Assembly (NCBI RefSeq): GCF_947179165.1
Contig: NC_077245.1
Coordinates: 45,358,786-45,422,785, forward strand
Direction: 5' to 3'
DNA length: 64,000 nucleotides
Source: Solanum dulcamara
Lineage: Eukaryota; Streptophyta; Magnoliopsida; Solanales; Solanaceae
The notes beneath the pieces are model-generated. The model saw only the letters and a list, made by a program, of their open reading frames with translations. It had not been told where the DNA came from and did no database searches. The position numbers were made by a program, and so were the translations under genes. Of the stretch, positions 10,370 through 24,144 are shown piece by piece (within the stretch, counting starts at the first letter, position 1; each line of letters opens with the position of its first letter).

Positions 10370-10995
10370 GAATGAATTGAGTCACAGTAAAGAACAAGTA
10401 TCCTCTTCCCAAGATAGATGATTTATTTGACCAACTTTAGGGTGCCTCTTGTTTTTCAAATATAGACACCAAATCAGGTTACCATTAGTTGAAAGTAAGA
10501 GAATGTGATATCCCCAAAATAGCCTTTCGAACTCGTTATGGCCATTTTGAGTTTTTAGTCATGTTCTTTGGGTTAAGTAATGCACCTACAGCCTTTATGG
10601 ATCTCATGAATCGGGTGTTTAATCCATATCTTGATATGTTCATGATTGTCTTCATTGATGATATTTTGGTCGACTCCAAGAATGAGAAAGAGCATATCTA
10701 TCACCTTAGAGTTATTCTCCAAACTCTGAAAGACAAGGAATTGTATGCAAAGTTCTCCAAATGTGAATTCTAGCTAGCGTCAATGGCTTTCCTAGGCCAC
10801 AATATATCTGGAGATGGTATTCGGGTTGATACACAGAAAATTGAGGTAGTGAAAAATTAGCCCAAACCCACATCCCCAACTGATATAAGGAGCTTCTTGG
10901 GTTTGGATGGTTAATACCGCAGATTTGTTGAGGGATTCTCATCTATATCATCCCCATTGACTAAGCTGACCTAAAACAAGGCTAAGTTTCAATGG
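10370..10995 (+). pseudogene. Reverse transcriptase of element B
   Basis: Before a stop near 10486 the sequence resembles 'FSNIDTKSGYH'. The ORF 10489-10773 then gives [34 protein letters not shown] and the catalytic [10 protein letters not shown], ending AKFSKCEF. A stop follows, then FLGHNISGDGIRVDTQKIEVV and SFLGLDG with further stops (10858-10860, 10909-10911). The catalytic Asp pair is present but the frame carries several point nonsense mutations. Confidence 0.87.
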
Positions 10996-11450
10996 TCCAA
11001 TGCTTGTGAAGAGAGTTTCCAAAAGTTGAAGACCAAATAGACCACCACACCTGTTTTGAGTTTGCCCGATGGAACAAAGGATTTTGTAATCTATTGTGAT
11101 GCGTCTAGAGTTGGTTTGGGCTGTGTGTTAATGAAGAGGGGAAAAGTGATAGCTTATGCTTCGAGATAGCTTAAGATTCATGAGTAAAATAAGCCAACTC
11201 ATGACCTTGAGCTTTCATCTATGGTGTTTGCTCTCAAAATTTGGCTCCACTATTTGTTTAGAGTGCATGTTGATGTGTTCTCTGATCAAAAAAGTTTGCA
11301 ATACGTCTTCAGTCAAAAAGAACTCAACCCGAGGCAGAGGAGATGGCTAGAGTTGCTTAAGGATTATGACATGAGCATTCTCTACCACCTAGATAAAGCT
11401 AATATTATTGCAAATGCTCTTAGCAGGTTGTCTATAGGTACTACTGCCCA
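10996..11450 (+). pseudogene. RNase H of element B
   Basis: The plus-strand frame shows FVIYCDASRVGLGCVLM (catalytic Asp kept), stops at 11167 and 11188, then the open block 11221-11622 with the second half (VFSDQKSLQYVFSQKELNPRQRRW, LLKDYDMSILYHLDKANIIANALSRL). The usual Asp of 'ADALSR' is Asn here. The block 11450-11622 is the linker to integrase. Confidence 0.85.
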
Positions 11451-11649
11451 TATAGAGGAGGAAAATAAAGAATTGGCTAAAGAGATGCATAGATTAGCTC
11501 AATTGGGAGTTCAACTTCAGGAGAATAATGAAGGTGGAGTTAATATTCAGAATGGGTCTGTATCATCCTTTGTGCAGAGGTGGAAGAGACGCAAGACCAA
11601 GATCCTGTCCTCCTTCAGTTGAAGGAAGTTGTTCACAAATAAAAGGTGA

Positions 11650-12004
11650 TAGTTTTCTCCAAAGGGAGAGATGGTGTGTTGAGGTACCAGAATAGATTGT
11701 GTTCCCAAATGTTAATGATGTTAGAGAAAGGATTATGGATGAAGCTAATAGTTCCAGATACTCTATCCATCCGGGTTCTACAAAGATGTATCATGACTTC
11801 AGAGAAGTCTATTGGTGGAGTGGAATAAAGAGAGATATAGATGAATTTGTTTTCAAGTGTTTGAATTGCCAACAGGTTAAAGTTAAGCATCAAAGGCCAT
11901 ATGGGTTAGCTCAGAATATAGAGATTTTGAAATGGAAATGGGAGATGATCAATATAGACTTTTTACAGGTTTGCCGAGGTCCCGAAAGCAGTATAATTTG
12001 ATTT
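11650..12004 (+). pseudogene. Integrase zinc domain and start of core of element B, truncated
   Basis: The ORF 11699-12001 reads through the HHCC finger: YSIHPGSTKMYHDFREVYWW holds the His pair and FKCLNCQQVKVKHQRP the Cys pair. It then enters the core at WKWEMINIDFLQV with the first Asp. After a 1-nt frame change the integrase-like sequence continues (LPRSRKQYN) and stops abruptly at about 12004, where unrelated LTR-like DNA begins. Confidence 0.87.
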
Positions 12005-12983
12005 GGGATGCGAGTATGATGATGTTCTTGATGAAACTTAATAGTCTTTGCATCTTCATTGTTGAACTAAATTGAATGGTCTCAACTAAATATTGTCATA
12101 AATGATTGTCCACCTACTAATAAGTGAATAATTTGGGAATGATTGGAAGATTGATTGAATAGATACAGTGAACTGATAAAAGTCCATATGAGACCTATTG
12201 ATTGGTTTAATTGGAAGATTGATTGTCCGAAATGACTGATTTGATAGAACCGATGAATTGATAAAAGTCCATATGAGGCTTGCTCATTGGTTGATTGGGA
12301 TTAATTGTCTTATGAGCATTGAGTCATGGAAGGAGTATATAGCACCGAATTGGGTAAGAGTAAGTAATAACTCGAACTCAATAACTACGTCGCCAAACAT
12401 AGGAGAGGATTGAACCGTTAAAGTCGGATGTTTCTTTATTTTATTGTCCTGAAGAGATAGGACTTGATTGATTGTTGGATCTAGATTAGTAGATTTGTCT
12501 TTTACCCTAACAAGGTATGGACGGTTATGGTAATAACAATGAGCTTGTTGTACGATCACTGGCTCCTAAGTAATTATTATTGGATAAGAAAAACTTCCAT
12601 ATATGTCTTGATAGTACTCTGATTTGATTGGATTTGATTGGTCTCTAGATAAACCTTAATCTTGCTTTAGACTTATGACATCTTGATCGAGCTTCTTACA
12701 TCTTGATTTAAGTTATCTGAGTTGATAGTATTTTACCTTATGCATATTTTATTTTGCCATATTACATACTCGTACATTCCATGTACTGATGTCCATTTGG
12801 ACCAACATCGTTTCATGATGCAGAGACAGGTTCTAGAGATCATCAACAGTCACACCATTGAGGATCCGTTCATATTCCAGCTGATTGGTGAGTCCTCCCT
12901 ACTTTCGGAGGATGCCATTATTTTATTATCTAGATTTAGATTTTAGATTTTTACTTTTATTTGATTCAAGGTAGCCATGAACC
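12005..12983. mobile_element. Element B, LTR-like right portion (first part)
   Basis: This non-coding block starts where the integrase is cut and runs into the LARD insertion at 12984. It holds two copies of 'gataaaagtccatatgag' (near 12177 and 12258) within a longer imperfect repeat. It continues beyond the LARD at 24145-24442. A 74-aa plus-strand ORF at 12722-12946 (with DVHLDQHRFMMQRQ) has no recognised domain and lies inside this repeat. I infer LTR or 3' non-coding sequence. Confidence 0.55.
12979..12983. other. Target-site duplication GAACC, left copy
   Basis: GAACC directly precedes the LARD's TGTCACGACC end and is repeated exactly at 24140-24144. Confidence 0.92.
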
Positions 12984-15900
12984 TGTCACGACCCAAACCC
13001 GTGGGCCGTGACTAGTGCCCGAAATAGACACTCGTATATACACTGTCAGCAACTAAATATAATAGGGGACTTATACGGGCAGAACTTTGCCTCAAAACAG
13101 TCATATATATATATATATATATATCAAAACCACTTGTCTCCTGGGGAGTCACAATCGTCAGAAGATAACATAGTATGTAAACCAACAAGGCTTTCATTAC
13201 ATGTAGGAATGTTCCGCTATATATCATATACAGATATGCAAGCCGACAAGGCTGCCACTACACATCACATTCTAAAAATACATGTATATACGCAAGCCGG
13301 CAAGGCTGCCACTATGAATGGGGACGTTTTAAAACATTAGTCATACTATTACAGCTGGATAACATCCATATACAACCCACACATATATGCCTACAGACCT
13401 CTAAGAATATCAATAATAATATATGACGGAATAAGGCCCCGCCATACCCCTAGATAAACAAATATATACATCAAAAGGTCGATATAAAACGTCAATGCTC
13501 CGGAATAATGGAGAACTTTCAAAATAGCTGAATGGAAATCCTAAGCTAGCGGATCCCCAAAATGAGTATTTGTACCTGCGGGCATGAAACGCAGCCCCCC
13601 GAAGAGAGGGGGTCAGAATGACATATGTACTGAGTATATAAAGCATAAAATACCATAAAGGAGATAACATTTGAAAGGGACAATCAAGAGACAAGTATAA
13701 TACCGATAATCAAGAAATCACTTTACATGTGTCTTATGAAATAAAATCATGCATGATCATATCATATATCATATCCGGCCCATTATGGACTCGGTGAATT
13801 TGTTATATACATGTATATCATATTCAGCCCATCATGGGGCTCGGCGCCATCATCATATCACCATGTCATCATATCATATCATATATATATATATACCATA
13901 CCCGGCCCTCTAGTGAGGGACTCGGTGAATAATGCAGTAAAATTGTGCACGAATACATACACGGCCCAGGACTCGGTGAAAGATACATTAAGACATGCAT
14001 GAGTAGAGTAGTGAGTAACCATATGCATTTAAATCATCATTTAAGATTTAATGGAATAATCAAAACAAACCATTATTTGAAAATCAGGATGGTAGTCATT
14101 TCAAGTACTCTTTGATTGTCGTAAGGCATTATGCCAAACACGAATTATATCGAAATATGTATTGTACCAAAATATAAATTAGACCAACTAGGATGGCTAG
14201 AATCATACACATGCGACAAGACATAACAATATACATTCTGTAAACCAAGAATGTTATCCATCCGAATGTATCTAAGAATAGGAGTTTCTTTGGAATTTAA
14301 GTATGCGTCATCCGTTTGTTTCATATGGCTCATGCCAAAAGGAAGAAAGGTTAGCTTTACATACCTTTAGAGTTTACTTGCGCTCAATACGTATATGCTG
14401 CCCAATATTATCTCAACCTATATTAAAACGTTAGGCACTACGATTAAGCTATGGAAAGGCATAAAATGTACTTTATCGTTAGTAGGTTATTTCTGGAAAA
14501 AAACTAGACAGCACCTCCCCTTAACTTCATCACCCATTTTCAAGTATATAAAAGTAAAACTAGGTTTTAGAGCCTGAATGAAAGTTCTAGATCTATAAAA
14601 TAGCTTTCCAGAACATCGTCAATGATTCAAAGTGGAGCTTTACACAAAGAGTTATACTATGATTACTAACAGTAGTCCCATCCAAAAACAAGTTTGCAAA
14701 ACACAAAAATCTGAGCAGCAACTCCCTTATACTACTCACTTTCTCCACTTCCAAATCAGCCATACAATCACCAAGCAATATCAATAATCACACATTCAAA
14801 TACCATATCAAGATATTCCAAGACGATATTCAAAAATACTTCAAATAACCCACATACAACTACTACATCTTCCAATTATCCTTAATAATCCATAGTCTTA
14901 CAATTTTATCGAAACAATTCTAAAATATCCCAACCAACATATAATGCAATATATAACCTTAATTATCATTAATCTTCCAAGCTCAACAAGAACAACAACA
15001 ACAACAACCTATCAAAACAGCCCCTAACCAACAACATAAAGATGCTCAAAAACCTTATGAACACCTACAACAAGCCAAGCAAACCACCTACAATTTTTAC
15101 ACCATATTTCATACTACTTTTTATCCAATTTTTGTGGCCTATAACAACAGCCACACACAATCACAACATCATTCATTCATATGCAAAAAAGCCATGTTAA
15201 TATCACCACAAGTTCTACAACAAATTCAACCTCAAACTTAACCATTTAATTCCTTCACTCACATCACAAAATCCATAACAATAACAATCCAATACTAAGT
15301 AAAATTAATTCATCCTTTTCTACATCAAGCAGCCCCAAACGTCTCCTACCATGCCTCAACATCAACACCCATAATTTCATACATTCATCACTCATTTATC
15401 AACTCACACAAGCTTCAATTACCTTCAAGATGAGGGAAAAATGAAAAAGGAGATGAAATCTTATCTTAGGCTTTTATGACACAATTTGCTTGAAAACTTG
15501 AGGGCTTGGTCAAAAACGTTTTTGCTTCTCTAATGGATCCATCCTTTCTTCCATGACCTTGAATAATCACCACACTTAACCCCTCAATTTCTTCCTTACT
15601 CTCTAGCTTGTCTGCCTCTCTCTTTCTCTACACTTCCGTTGCTTCTCTCTATCTTTATTTGGTGAAGATGAGAGTTCTTCCTTCTTGGAGAACTCTTAAG
15701 AGTTGGAAAAGAAGTGGCTGCAGATTTTTGTCAATAAGGGGACCAAGTGGCTGCCCAAGAGGCCTAATTGTCCCTTACAAAAATGTGGGCCAATAGGAAT
15801 TGGCCATATGACAGTGGGGGACCACTTTTCATTCCACTAATTAACTTAATTCATCTTAATTAATCACAAATTCCCACTTAATAATCTAACCATGGTTAAT

Positions 15901-16707
15901 TAATTCATAATATCAACTAATATCTTCTAATTAGAATTAGGAATTAAAGATTTCTACCTGTGTCTAAAGATGATCCCGTCTTTAACTTGAGTCAATTCTC
16001 TTGAGACTGACTCGACGTATGAAAATACGGAATATAACAGCCCATTAGCTCGCGAATTGTCCAATGCACAAAATCATGGAATATAACAATTATCATTCTA
16101 TTTATGACATGTTTTTTAGCCTACTTATAGTGATAAAGGGCGGTGGAGTAGTCCGGCCACGTGTCAGGCTCTCTAATTGCGATCAACGCCTTTGTTTTGT
16201 AAAATAGTCATATCTTTTGATTCCGATATCGAATAAATTACCACGACATATGGTTAGAAAGATAATCCAATTATCTAAAACTTTCATTTTATGAGGTTTT
16301 CCAAATTACCGAATCATGATGACGTTATGGTCTCTCCAAATCAGATCTCTCGAAAACATAACTTAGAAATATCTTTTTGGAGGGCTTACACTTGAATTTG
16401 GCTCAAGGTTCCTTCTTGAGTTGTGTTTAACTTTACATATATTATCCATATAACTTATCATATGTCATTTTTATATATATAAAAAATTCCATCATGTGGG
16501 CCCCACCTTAGCTCACGATTACAAGGGCTATATATCTTTTAACATACCATTCCAATCATATTGTACGAACTCCAAATATTATACTCATGCTATCCTCATA
16601 CTAATACGGTAGAATTTCATTCTTTATACTCGTAATATTTTCTCCTCCTCGGACTCACATTAAGCCATCAGTAGCCTTAGTAATACGGAATTTTCTGGGG
16701 TGTAACA
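12984..16707 (-). repeat. 3' LTR of the LARD-like element (left copy)
   Basis: On the plus strand it starts TGTCACGACCC and ends GGGGTGTAACA (minus-strand start TGTTACACCCC). It is collinear with 20419-24139 throughout. Long stretches near 16100-16700 are almost identical to 23520-24130; the outer 90 bp differ at about six positions. It has a (TA)n run at 13104-13124 and two internal repeat clusters: three 'caagccggcaaggctgccac' units (13176-13320) and four 'cggccc...gactcggtgaa' units (13770-13985). Short ORFs inside recur in both LTRs and are not taken as genes. Confidence 0.92.
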
Positions 16708-19700
16708 TCCTTCCCCCCTTTGGAACATTCGTCCTCGAATGTTAAATAGATTCTATATTCCCAATATTTTCTCAAGTGTTCTCATAGTTAATTATGCCCT
16801 TCACATACCTCCTTTATTTATCGATTCACTTTAGTTCATTATAACGCATTCCAGGTTCTATAAGTAAAACAAAATTTCACAGGGGATAACATTTTTGTAC
16901 TCTAATATTCTTGCTTTACTCTATTGTGACAACCCGTATTCTGAAATCATCGGCATCATGTGTTACTTTCTGACTTTCTCTTGAAGGTCTTAACCTATCA
17001 TTTGCTTTTACTTCTTAATCTCAGTTTTTGGGTTGGCTATCAACTAGCGTTAGGGTTTCCTCATGTTATGACTTTACTATCATCTAGTAACCAGTAACCC
17101 GCTTGTTCTGATTGTCTTGGTTAAATTATTTCATAATTTCTTTTATCTTGACGGGCAATACTTTAGGCATAATATCTTGATTCGTTTCTCTATTTTTGAC
17201 TTAAACTTTTTTATTTTCCCTTTACTAAAATTTCCTCTTAGTTCTCCTACCACGCATCCTATTATAATATTTGTGCAAACATGTGTAGGTTCTTAGATCA
17301 GCCCATAAGATACCTTAACGTCGCCACACTAGTCTTTATGCAGACCCTATATTTTGTCTTGCCTCTTTTAGTTGATATCAGGGCTCATCTAAGGCCTTTG
17401 CCCTCATTACTAATTATATCCTTGTAGTTTTATCCCAAACCATCTTATACATTTCTTTGATGTATCTGAAATATTGCAATCACATTGTTGTTACTTAATT
17501 CTTATTCTTTTTATCAAGTAATCACTTGATCTCACCCTTAGCATACCATATTCTTAGGTTGCATACTATTCTTGTACCATTTGTACAAAGTGCGCTCAAT
17601 CTTAATCATCGTCTTTCCTTCTCATGGCTTATTCAACTCTACATATCTTATTGTACTAACACTCATTTGCTATCTATTTTTCCATATTTGTTTCCCTTTC
17701 TTTACTTACCATTTAATTATATCATATTCTAGCATATGAGAGATTTCTTATCCTTCCTCCCTTGTAACTTGTATACCACAATATCAGTAGCCAATAATTC
17801 TGCTGCCAACATCTTAACCTTTAATCCAGTATAGCCTTGCTATCCTTTATAATATCTTTAAGTTACTCGTTACTATTCTCTTGTCGTATTCATCCTTTTT
17901 TTTTGCATCCATCTTTTGATATCATACTATTCAAGAACTTTATCAATAACCCTCAGCACTGTCTGAAATATTATCTTGGTTTCTATCCATTTATTACTGG
18001 CTTTTAGATCTTACTAATTTGTTCTAGCATGGAATCTCATTTGAAATTTAAGTGTTCATATTAACGTGTTGCAGTGTCAGTTGATTTCACTTTACACTTG
18101 TATTTTTCTTATCCTCTTCCCCCTTTTAGGGTGTACCCATATGATTATCTGTTTACATTCTACTCTATGCTTCCATTTCAAATTTTCAAATGCATATGAA
18201 TTTTTTTCAATACATTTGGTATACTGTACCATATCCATATCTTTCTTTATATCATCTATAACTTAGATTATCCATGTATGAAACCTTAACACAATCATGA
18301 GGTGCTTAGAATTCTCGATATATAGTATAAAATCTAATATGATGATTGGTACTTGAGTAATATAATTAATGTCGCAATTTATCCAAAACCACATTCCATT
18401 CATTCCAATCAATAATTAGCTAGTGCTTATAATCGTTTTATATTCTCCATCCAATAGCACTTATATTCTGATGATAACTGTTCCAAGCTTTGTTATAACA
18501 TTGTGTTTATCCCAACAGATGTGACTTGTTACTCTAATAGGTTCACAATGCATCAGTTGTTTCATAAATCTACAATCTTTGTCCTTTAAGAATCTCACTA
18601 TTTTTCTGAGGTGAAGTCATATATACGCAATACTCCTTTATGCTTCATGTGCTTTCACCCTTGTTGTGTATCCAACGCTAACTTCTAATCTTACTCAAAA
18701 TCATATCAAATTTATTTTAATAGTGATCTTGTCTTATCACATTTTTATCATACTACACCTTTAGTTCGTAGCTATCTATTTCTCTTTTTGTCCCATACTC
18801 ATACTTAATTAATTGCGTCTATCTTGAGTGCTTCCTTTAGTATTCCTTTCATTTCTTCAGTCTATGTCCATTTTTTATTTTGTGCACGAAGAATTTCATG
18901 CTACCTATATATCCGTCGGAAAACACTACTTTTACATAACCCTTTTCTCATTTTCAAAATATATTCTATTCATCTCTATTTGTTCTTATCATACCAATTA
19001 TTTTTGGTATTCATTCTATCTTGTTGTTCACCTTTACCTTCGTTACCACTTGACTTTCTATTCTGAACTTTCCCTATAGAACTTTGTAAGTCTTTCTTAT
19101 TCGTTCTTTATTTGATTTTTCGTTTCCCACAAATCACATCATATGCTTTAGTTACTTTCTTGCTAGGCTTTACTCATTTCAATAACAATCCTTATGGTAT
19201 TCACATTATATTTTGTTCGTAATCCATCCTATAACGTAACGCTTATTAACCTTATTGACGATTCTTACTATGTTTTAATTACACTCCCTGTACTAGGAGT
19301 ACTCAACCCTTCACCCTTTCTGATCAATCTTATCCTTAATAGCTCACAAATTTATATTTTCCTTTAACAAATTCTATCTCCAATTAGTTGGTTAAAAACT
19401 AATAAAATATTACCATGAATCATTCTCCAACCATTACCAAATAAAAACTAGAATCCAACAAGCACCACCGGAGTTCTTAGTGCTTGATGCACCTGACTTA
19501 CCTCCAAGCTTATTCTTGAATCATGAATGAATTATTTAATTCATAAATTACTTGTCGAATGCTTTGTATTCTTCAATTGAAAGTGAAATTTAATTGTTGG
19601 ATGTTTTTCCCTTCAACATGAGTTTTTTTCTAAGGCAATATGTGGTTGGGACATATTCTGATCCGTTCAAATGAATTCTAGATTTTGTTGCTCATATAAG

Positions 19701-20418
19701 CTTTTTCCAAAATATCATTTTCCAAGTAAGATTGGCGCCCCTTATGGATGACATGAAAGGTATCTCTTAAAGCTTTAGTCCAACATAATAAATTTACTTT
19801 ATCGGTATCAACTTCCAAGACATATCATCCTTTCTTTTTATTTTAGGAAATATTTGGACAGAGTTTCCTCTGTATTTTTTACTATCCCAAAATCTGCATG
19901 CAAAAAATACCAACAATGCCTCACAGGGCCAATATATATATATATATTCATATCATATCATATCATATCACAGCCACACAGGGCGCCCAATATCAATAAC
20001 AATATGAAAATGATGGACTTACCTCGTATGTCCAACTTGAACTACACCTGTTACACTTTTCTGTCTAGTTTTCCTTTCAATTTTCAACTTTTCATTTCAA
20101 TCATATTTTGATATTCTTACCTTATCCAACATGCCTCTTTCGCACCATTACTTACATGTATACTGTGTAGCTTCCAATATCATCATTCTCTTTCTTCAAT
20201 CGATGTCGTTCTTCAGCTGAAATTAAAGGTTAGAAAAAGGAACTTCATGTCCTATGGCTGGGCTCTATCGCACGATCTTAGCTATGAAAGAAAGGCAATA
20301 TCCTAAATGTCCTATAGTCTCTTGTTTATAGATGTGGTGCACAATACAATGATAAACAAGACTCTACTAGACACGGTCTGTAGACACTACAAGGATGAAC
20401 TGCTTTGATACTATTTCT
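16708..20418 (-). other. Interior of the LARD-like element, no coding content
   Basis: These 3.7 kb are pyrimidine-rich on the plus strand (purine-rich on the element's own strand) and lack any ORF with a gag, protease, RT or integrase motif. The 60-91-aa ORFs are scattered and low in complexity. The left edge (16708-16722) is TCCTTCCCCCCTTTG, giving AAAGGGGGGAAGGA on the minus strand, the polypurine tract. The right edge (about 20395-20415) gives AGTATCAAAGCAG on the minus strand, a two-mismatch version of the initiator tRNA-Met primer site, about 5 nt from the LTR. Confidence 0.8.
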
Positions 20419-23400
20419 GTCATGACCCAACCCCGTGCGCCGTGACTAGTGCCCGAAATGGACACTCGTATATACACCTGTCAGCAACTAAATATGATAG
20501 GGGACTTATACGGGCAGAACTTTGCCTCAAAACAGTCATATATATATATATATCAAAACCACCTGTCTCCTAGGGAGTCACAATCATCAAAAGATAACAT
20601 AGTATGTAAACCAACAAGGCTTTCATTATATGTAGGAATGTCCTGTTATATATCATATACAGATACGCAAGCCGACAAGGCTGCCACTACACATCACATT
20701 CCAAATATACATATATATACGTAAGTCGGCAAGGCTGCCACTATGAATGGGGACATTTCAAAACATTAGTCATACTAGTACAGCTGGATAACATCCATAT
20801 ACAACCCACACATATATACCTATAGACCTCTAAGAATATCAATAATAATATATGACGGGACAAGGCCCCGCCGTACCCTTGGATAAACAAATATATACAT
20901 CAAAAGGTCAATATCAAACGTCAATTCTCCGGAACAATGAAGCACTTTCAAAATAGCTGGATGGAAATCTTAAGCTAGCGAATCCCCAAAATGAGTATTT
21001 GTACCTACGGGCATTAAAACGCAGCCCCCCAAAGAGAGGGGGTCAGTACGACATATGTACTGAGTATATAAAGCATAAAATACCATAAAGGAGATAACAT
21101 TTGAAAGGGACAATCAGGAGACAAGTATAATACCGATAATCAAGAAATCACTGTACATGTGCCTTATGAAATAAATTCATACATGATCATATCATATATC
21201 ATATCCGACCCATTATGGACTCGGTAAATCTGTCATATACATGTATATCATATTCAGCCTATCATAGGGCTCGGAGCCATCATCATATCACCATGTCATC
21301 ATATCATATCATCATATATATATATATATATATCGTACCCGGCCCTCTAGTGAGGGACTCGGTGAATAATACAATAAAACTGTGCACGAATACAAATCCA
21401 GCCCGAGACTCAGTGAAAGATACATTAAGACATGCATGAGTAGAGTAGTGAGTAATCATATGCATTTAAATCATCATTTAAGACTTAATGGAATAATCAA
21501 AACAAACCATTATTTGAAAATCAGGTTGGTAGTCATTTCAAGTACTCTTTGATTGTCGTTAGGCATTATGCCAAACACGAATTATATCAAAATATGTATT
21601 GTACCAAAATATAAATTATACCAACTAGGATGGCTGGAATCATACTCATGATACAAGACATAACAATATAAATTATGTAAACCAAGAACGTTAGCCATCC
21701 GAATGTATCTAAGAATAGGAGTTTCTTTGGAATTTAAGTATGCGTCGTCCGTTTGTTTCATATGGCTCATGCCAAAAGGAAGAAAGGTTAGCTTTACATA
21801 CCTTTAGCGTTTACTTGCGCTCAATACGTATATGCTGCCCAATATTATCTCAACCTATATTAAAACGTTAGGCACTACGATTAAGCTATGGAAAGGCATA
21901 AAATGTACTTTATCGTTAGTAGGTTATTTTTGGAAAAAAATTGGACAGCACCTCCCCTTAGTGTCATCATTCTTTTTCGAGTATATAAAAGCAAAACTAG
22001 GTTTTAGAGACTGAATGAAAGTTTTAGATCTATGAAATATATTTCCAGAACATCTTCAATGACTCAAAATAGAGCTTTACACAAAGAGTTATACTATGAT
22101 TACTAACAGCAGTCCCATCCAAAAACGGATTTGCAAAACACAAAAATCTGAGCAGTAACTCCCTTATAAAACTCACTTTCTCCACTTCCAAATCAGCCAT
22201 ACAATCACCAAGCAACATCAATAATCACACATTCAAATGTCATATCAAGACAATCCAAGACGATATTCAAAAATACTTCAAATAACCCACATACAACTAC
22301 TACATCTTCCAATTATCCTTAATGATCCATAGTCTTAATGTTTTATCAAAATAATCCTAAAACGGCCCAACCAACATATAATGCAACATATAACCTTAAT
22401 TATCATTAATCTTCCAAGCTCAACAAGAACAACAACAACCTATCAAAACAGCCCCTAACCAACAATATAAAGATGCTCAAAAACCTTATGAACACCTACA
22501 ACAAGCCAAGCAAACCACCTACAATTTTTACACCTTATTTCATACTACTTTTTATCCAATTTTTGTGGCCTATAACAACAGCCACACACAACCACAACAT
22601 CATTCATTCATATGCAAGAAAGCCATACTAATATCACCATAACTTCTACAACAAATTCAACCTTAACCTTAACCATTTAATTCCTTCACTCTCATCAGAA
22701 AATCCATAACAATAACAATCCAATACTAAGCAAAATTAATTCATCCTTTTCTACATCAAGCAGCCCCAAACATCTCCTACCATGCCTCAATATCAACACT
22801 CATAATTTCATACATTCATCACTCATTTATCAACTCACACAAGCTTCAATTACCTTCAAGATGAGGGAAAAATGAAAAAGGAGATGAAATCTTCCCTTAG
22901 GCTTTTATGACATAATTTGCTTGAAAACTTGAGGGCTTGGTCAAAAATATTTTTGCTTCTCTAATGGATCCATCCTTTTTTCCATGACCTTGAATAATCA
23001 CCACACTTAACCCCTCAATTTCTTCCTCACTCTCTAGCTTGCCCGCCTCTCTCTTTCTCTACACTTCCGTTGCTTCTCTCTATCTTCATTTGTTGAAGAT
23101 GAGAGTTCTTCCTTCTTGGAGAACTCTCTAGATATGGAAAAGAAGTAGCTACAGATTTTTGTCAATAAGGGGACCAAGTGGCTGCCCAAGAGGCCTAATT
23201 GTCCCTTACAAAAATGTGGTCCAATAGGAATTGGCCATGTGGCAGTGGGGGACCACTTTTTATTTCACTAATTAACTTAATTCATCTTAATTAATCTCAA
23301 ATTCTCACTTAATAATCTAACCATGGTTAATTAATTCATAATATCAACTAATATCTTCTAATTAGAATTAGAAATTAAAGATTTCCACCTCGTGTCTAAA

Positions 23401-24139
23401 GATGATCCCGTCTTTAACTTGAGTCAATTCTCTTGAGACTGACTCGACGTATGAAAATACAGAATATAACAGCCTATTAGCTCACAAATTGTCCAATGCA
23501 CAAAATCATGGAATATAACAATTATCATTCTATTTATGACATGTTTTTTAGCCTACTTATAGTGATAAAGGGCGGTGGAGTAGTCCGGCCACGTGTCAGG
23601 CTCTCTAATTGCGATCAACGCCTTTGTTTTGTAAAATAGTCATATCTTTTGATTCCGATATCGAATAAATTACCACGACATATGGTTAGAAATATAATCC
23701 AATTATCTAAAACTTTCATTTTATGAGGTTTTCCAAATTACCGAATCATGATGACGTTATGGTCTCTCCAAATCAGATCTCCCGAAAACATAACTTAGAA
23801 ATATCTTTTTGGAGGGCTTACACTTGGATTTGGCTCAAGGTTCCTTCTTGAGTTGTGTTTAACTTTACATATATTATCCATATAACTTATCATATGTCAT
23901 TTTTATATATATAAAAAATTCCATCATGTGGGCCCCACCTTAGCTCACGATTACAAGGGCTATATATCTTTTAACATACCATTCCAATCATATTGTACGA
24001 ACTCCAAATATTATACTCATGCTATCCTCATACTAATACGGTAGAATTTCATTTTTTATACTCGTAATATTTTCTCCTCCTCGAACTCACATTAAGCCAT
24101 CAGTAGCCTTAGTAATACGGAATTTTCTGGGGTGTAACA
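20419..24139 (-). repeat. 5' LTR of the LARD-like element (right copy)
   Basis: This is the partner of 12984-16707, starting TGTCATGACCC and ending GGGGTGTAACA on the plus strand. It repeats the same internal clusters (20612-20745 and about 21208-21420). The primer-binding site lies just left of it. Confidence 0.92.
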
Positions 24140-24144
24140 GAACC
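24140..24144. other. Target-site duplication GAACC, right copy
   Basis: This is an exact match to 12979-12983. It closes the LARD insertion. Confidence 0.92.

Larger units (their letters stand above)
10239..12004 (+). mobile_element. Element B, plus-strand gypsy pol remnant (RT to integrase)
   Basis: After Gypsy2, element B resumes with about 130 bp of LTR or leader-like sequence containing 'cccaggtatgtaaggc'. It then passes abruptly into RT at about 10370 with no gag or protease, so a large internal deletion is likely. Coding continues on the plus strand to 12004, where the integrase core is cut off after its first motif. It is of opposite orientation to Gypsy1 and Gypsy2 and more closely resembles the 'IDTKSGYH' gypsy lineage. 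Confidence 0.8.
12984..24139 (-). mobile_element. LARD-like non-coding LTR retrotransposon, 11.16 kb
   Basis: Two very long LTRs (3724 and 3721 bp) flank a 3.7-kb interior with no gag or pol. A perfect 5-bp duplication (GAACC) lies outside. A purine-rich tract next to the left LTR and a tRNA-iMet-like primer site next to the right LTR set the orientation as minus. Long LTRs plus a gene-free interior define large retrotransposon derivatives, which depend on proteins of other elements. It sits inside element B. Confidence 0.9.

Noticed and set aside
1..12004. Endogenous pararetrovirus
   Set aside because: The presence of integrase, LTRs, tRNA-iMet primer sites and gypsy domain order indicates LTR retrotransposons. 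No movement-protein or coat-protein motif was seen.
12722..12946. 74-aa ORF as a host gene
   Set aside because: It lies inside the LTR-like part of element B, and no recognised domain or splice structure is seen.
13008..13340. ORFs in the LARD LTR (also 20449-20724 and other pairs)
   Set aside because: They recur only because the two LTRs are copies. They include (TA)n-encoded Tyr/Ile runs and have no domain.
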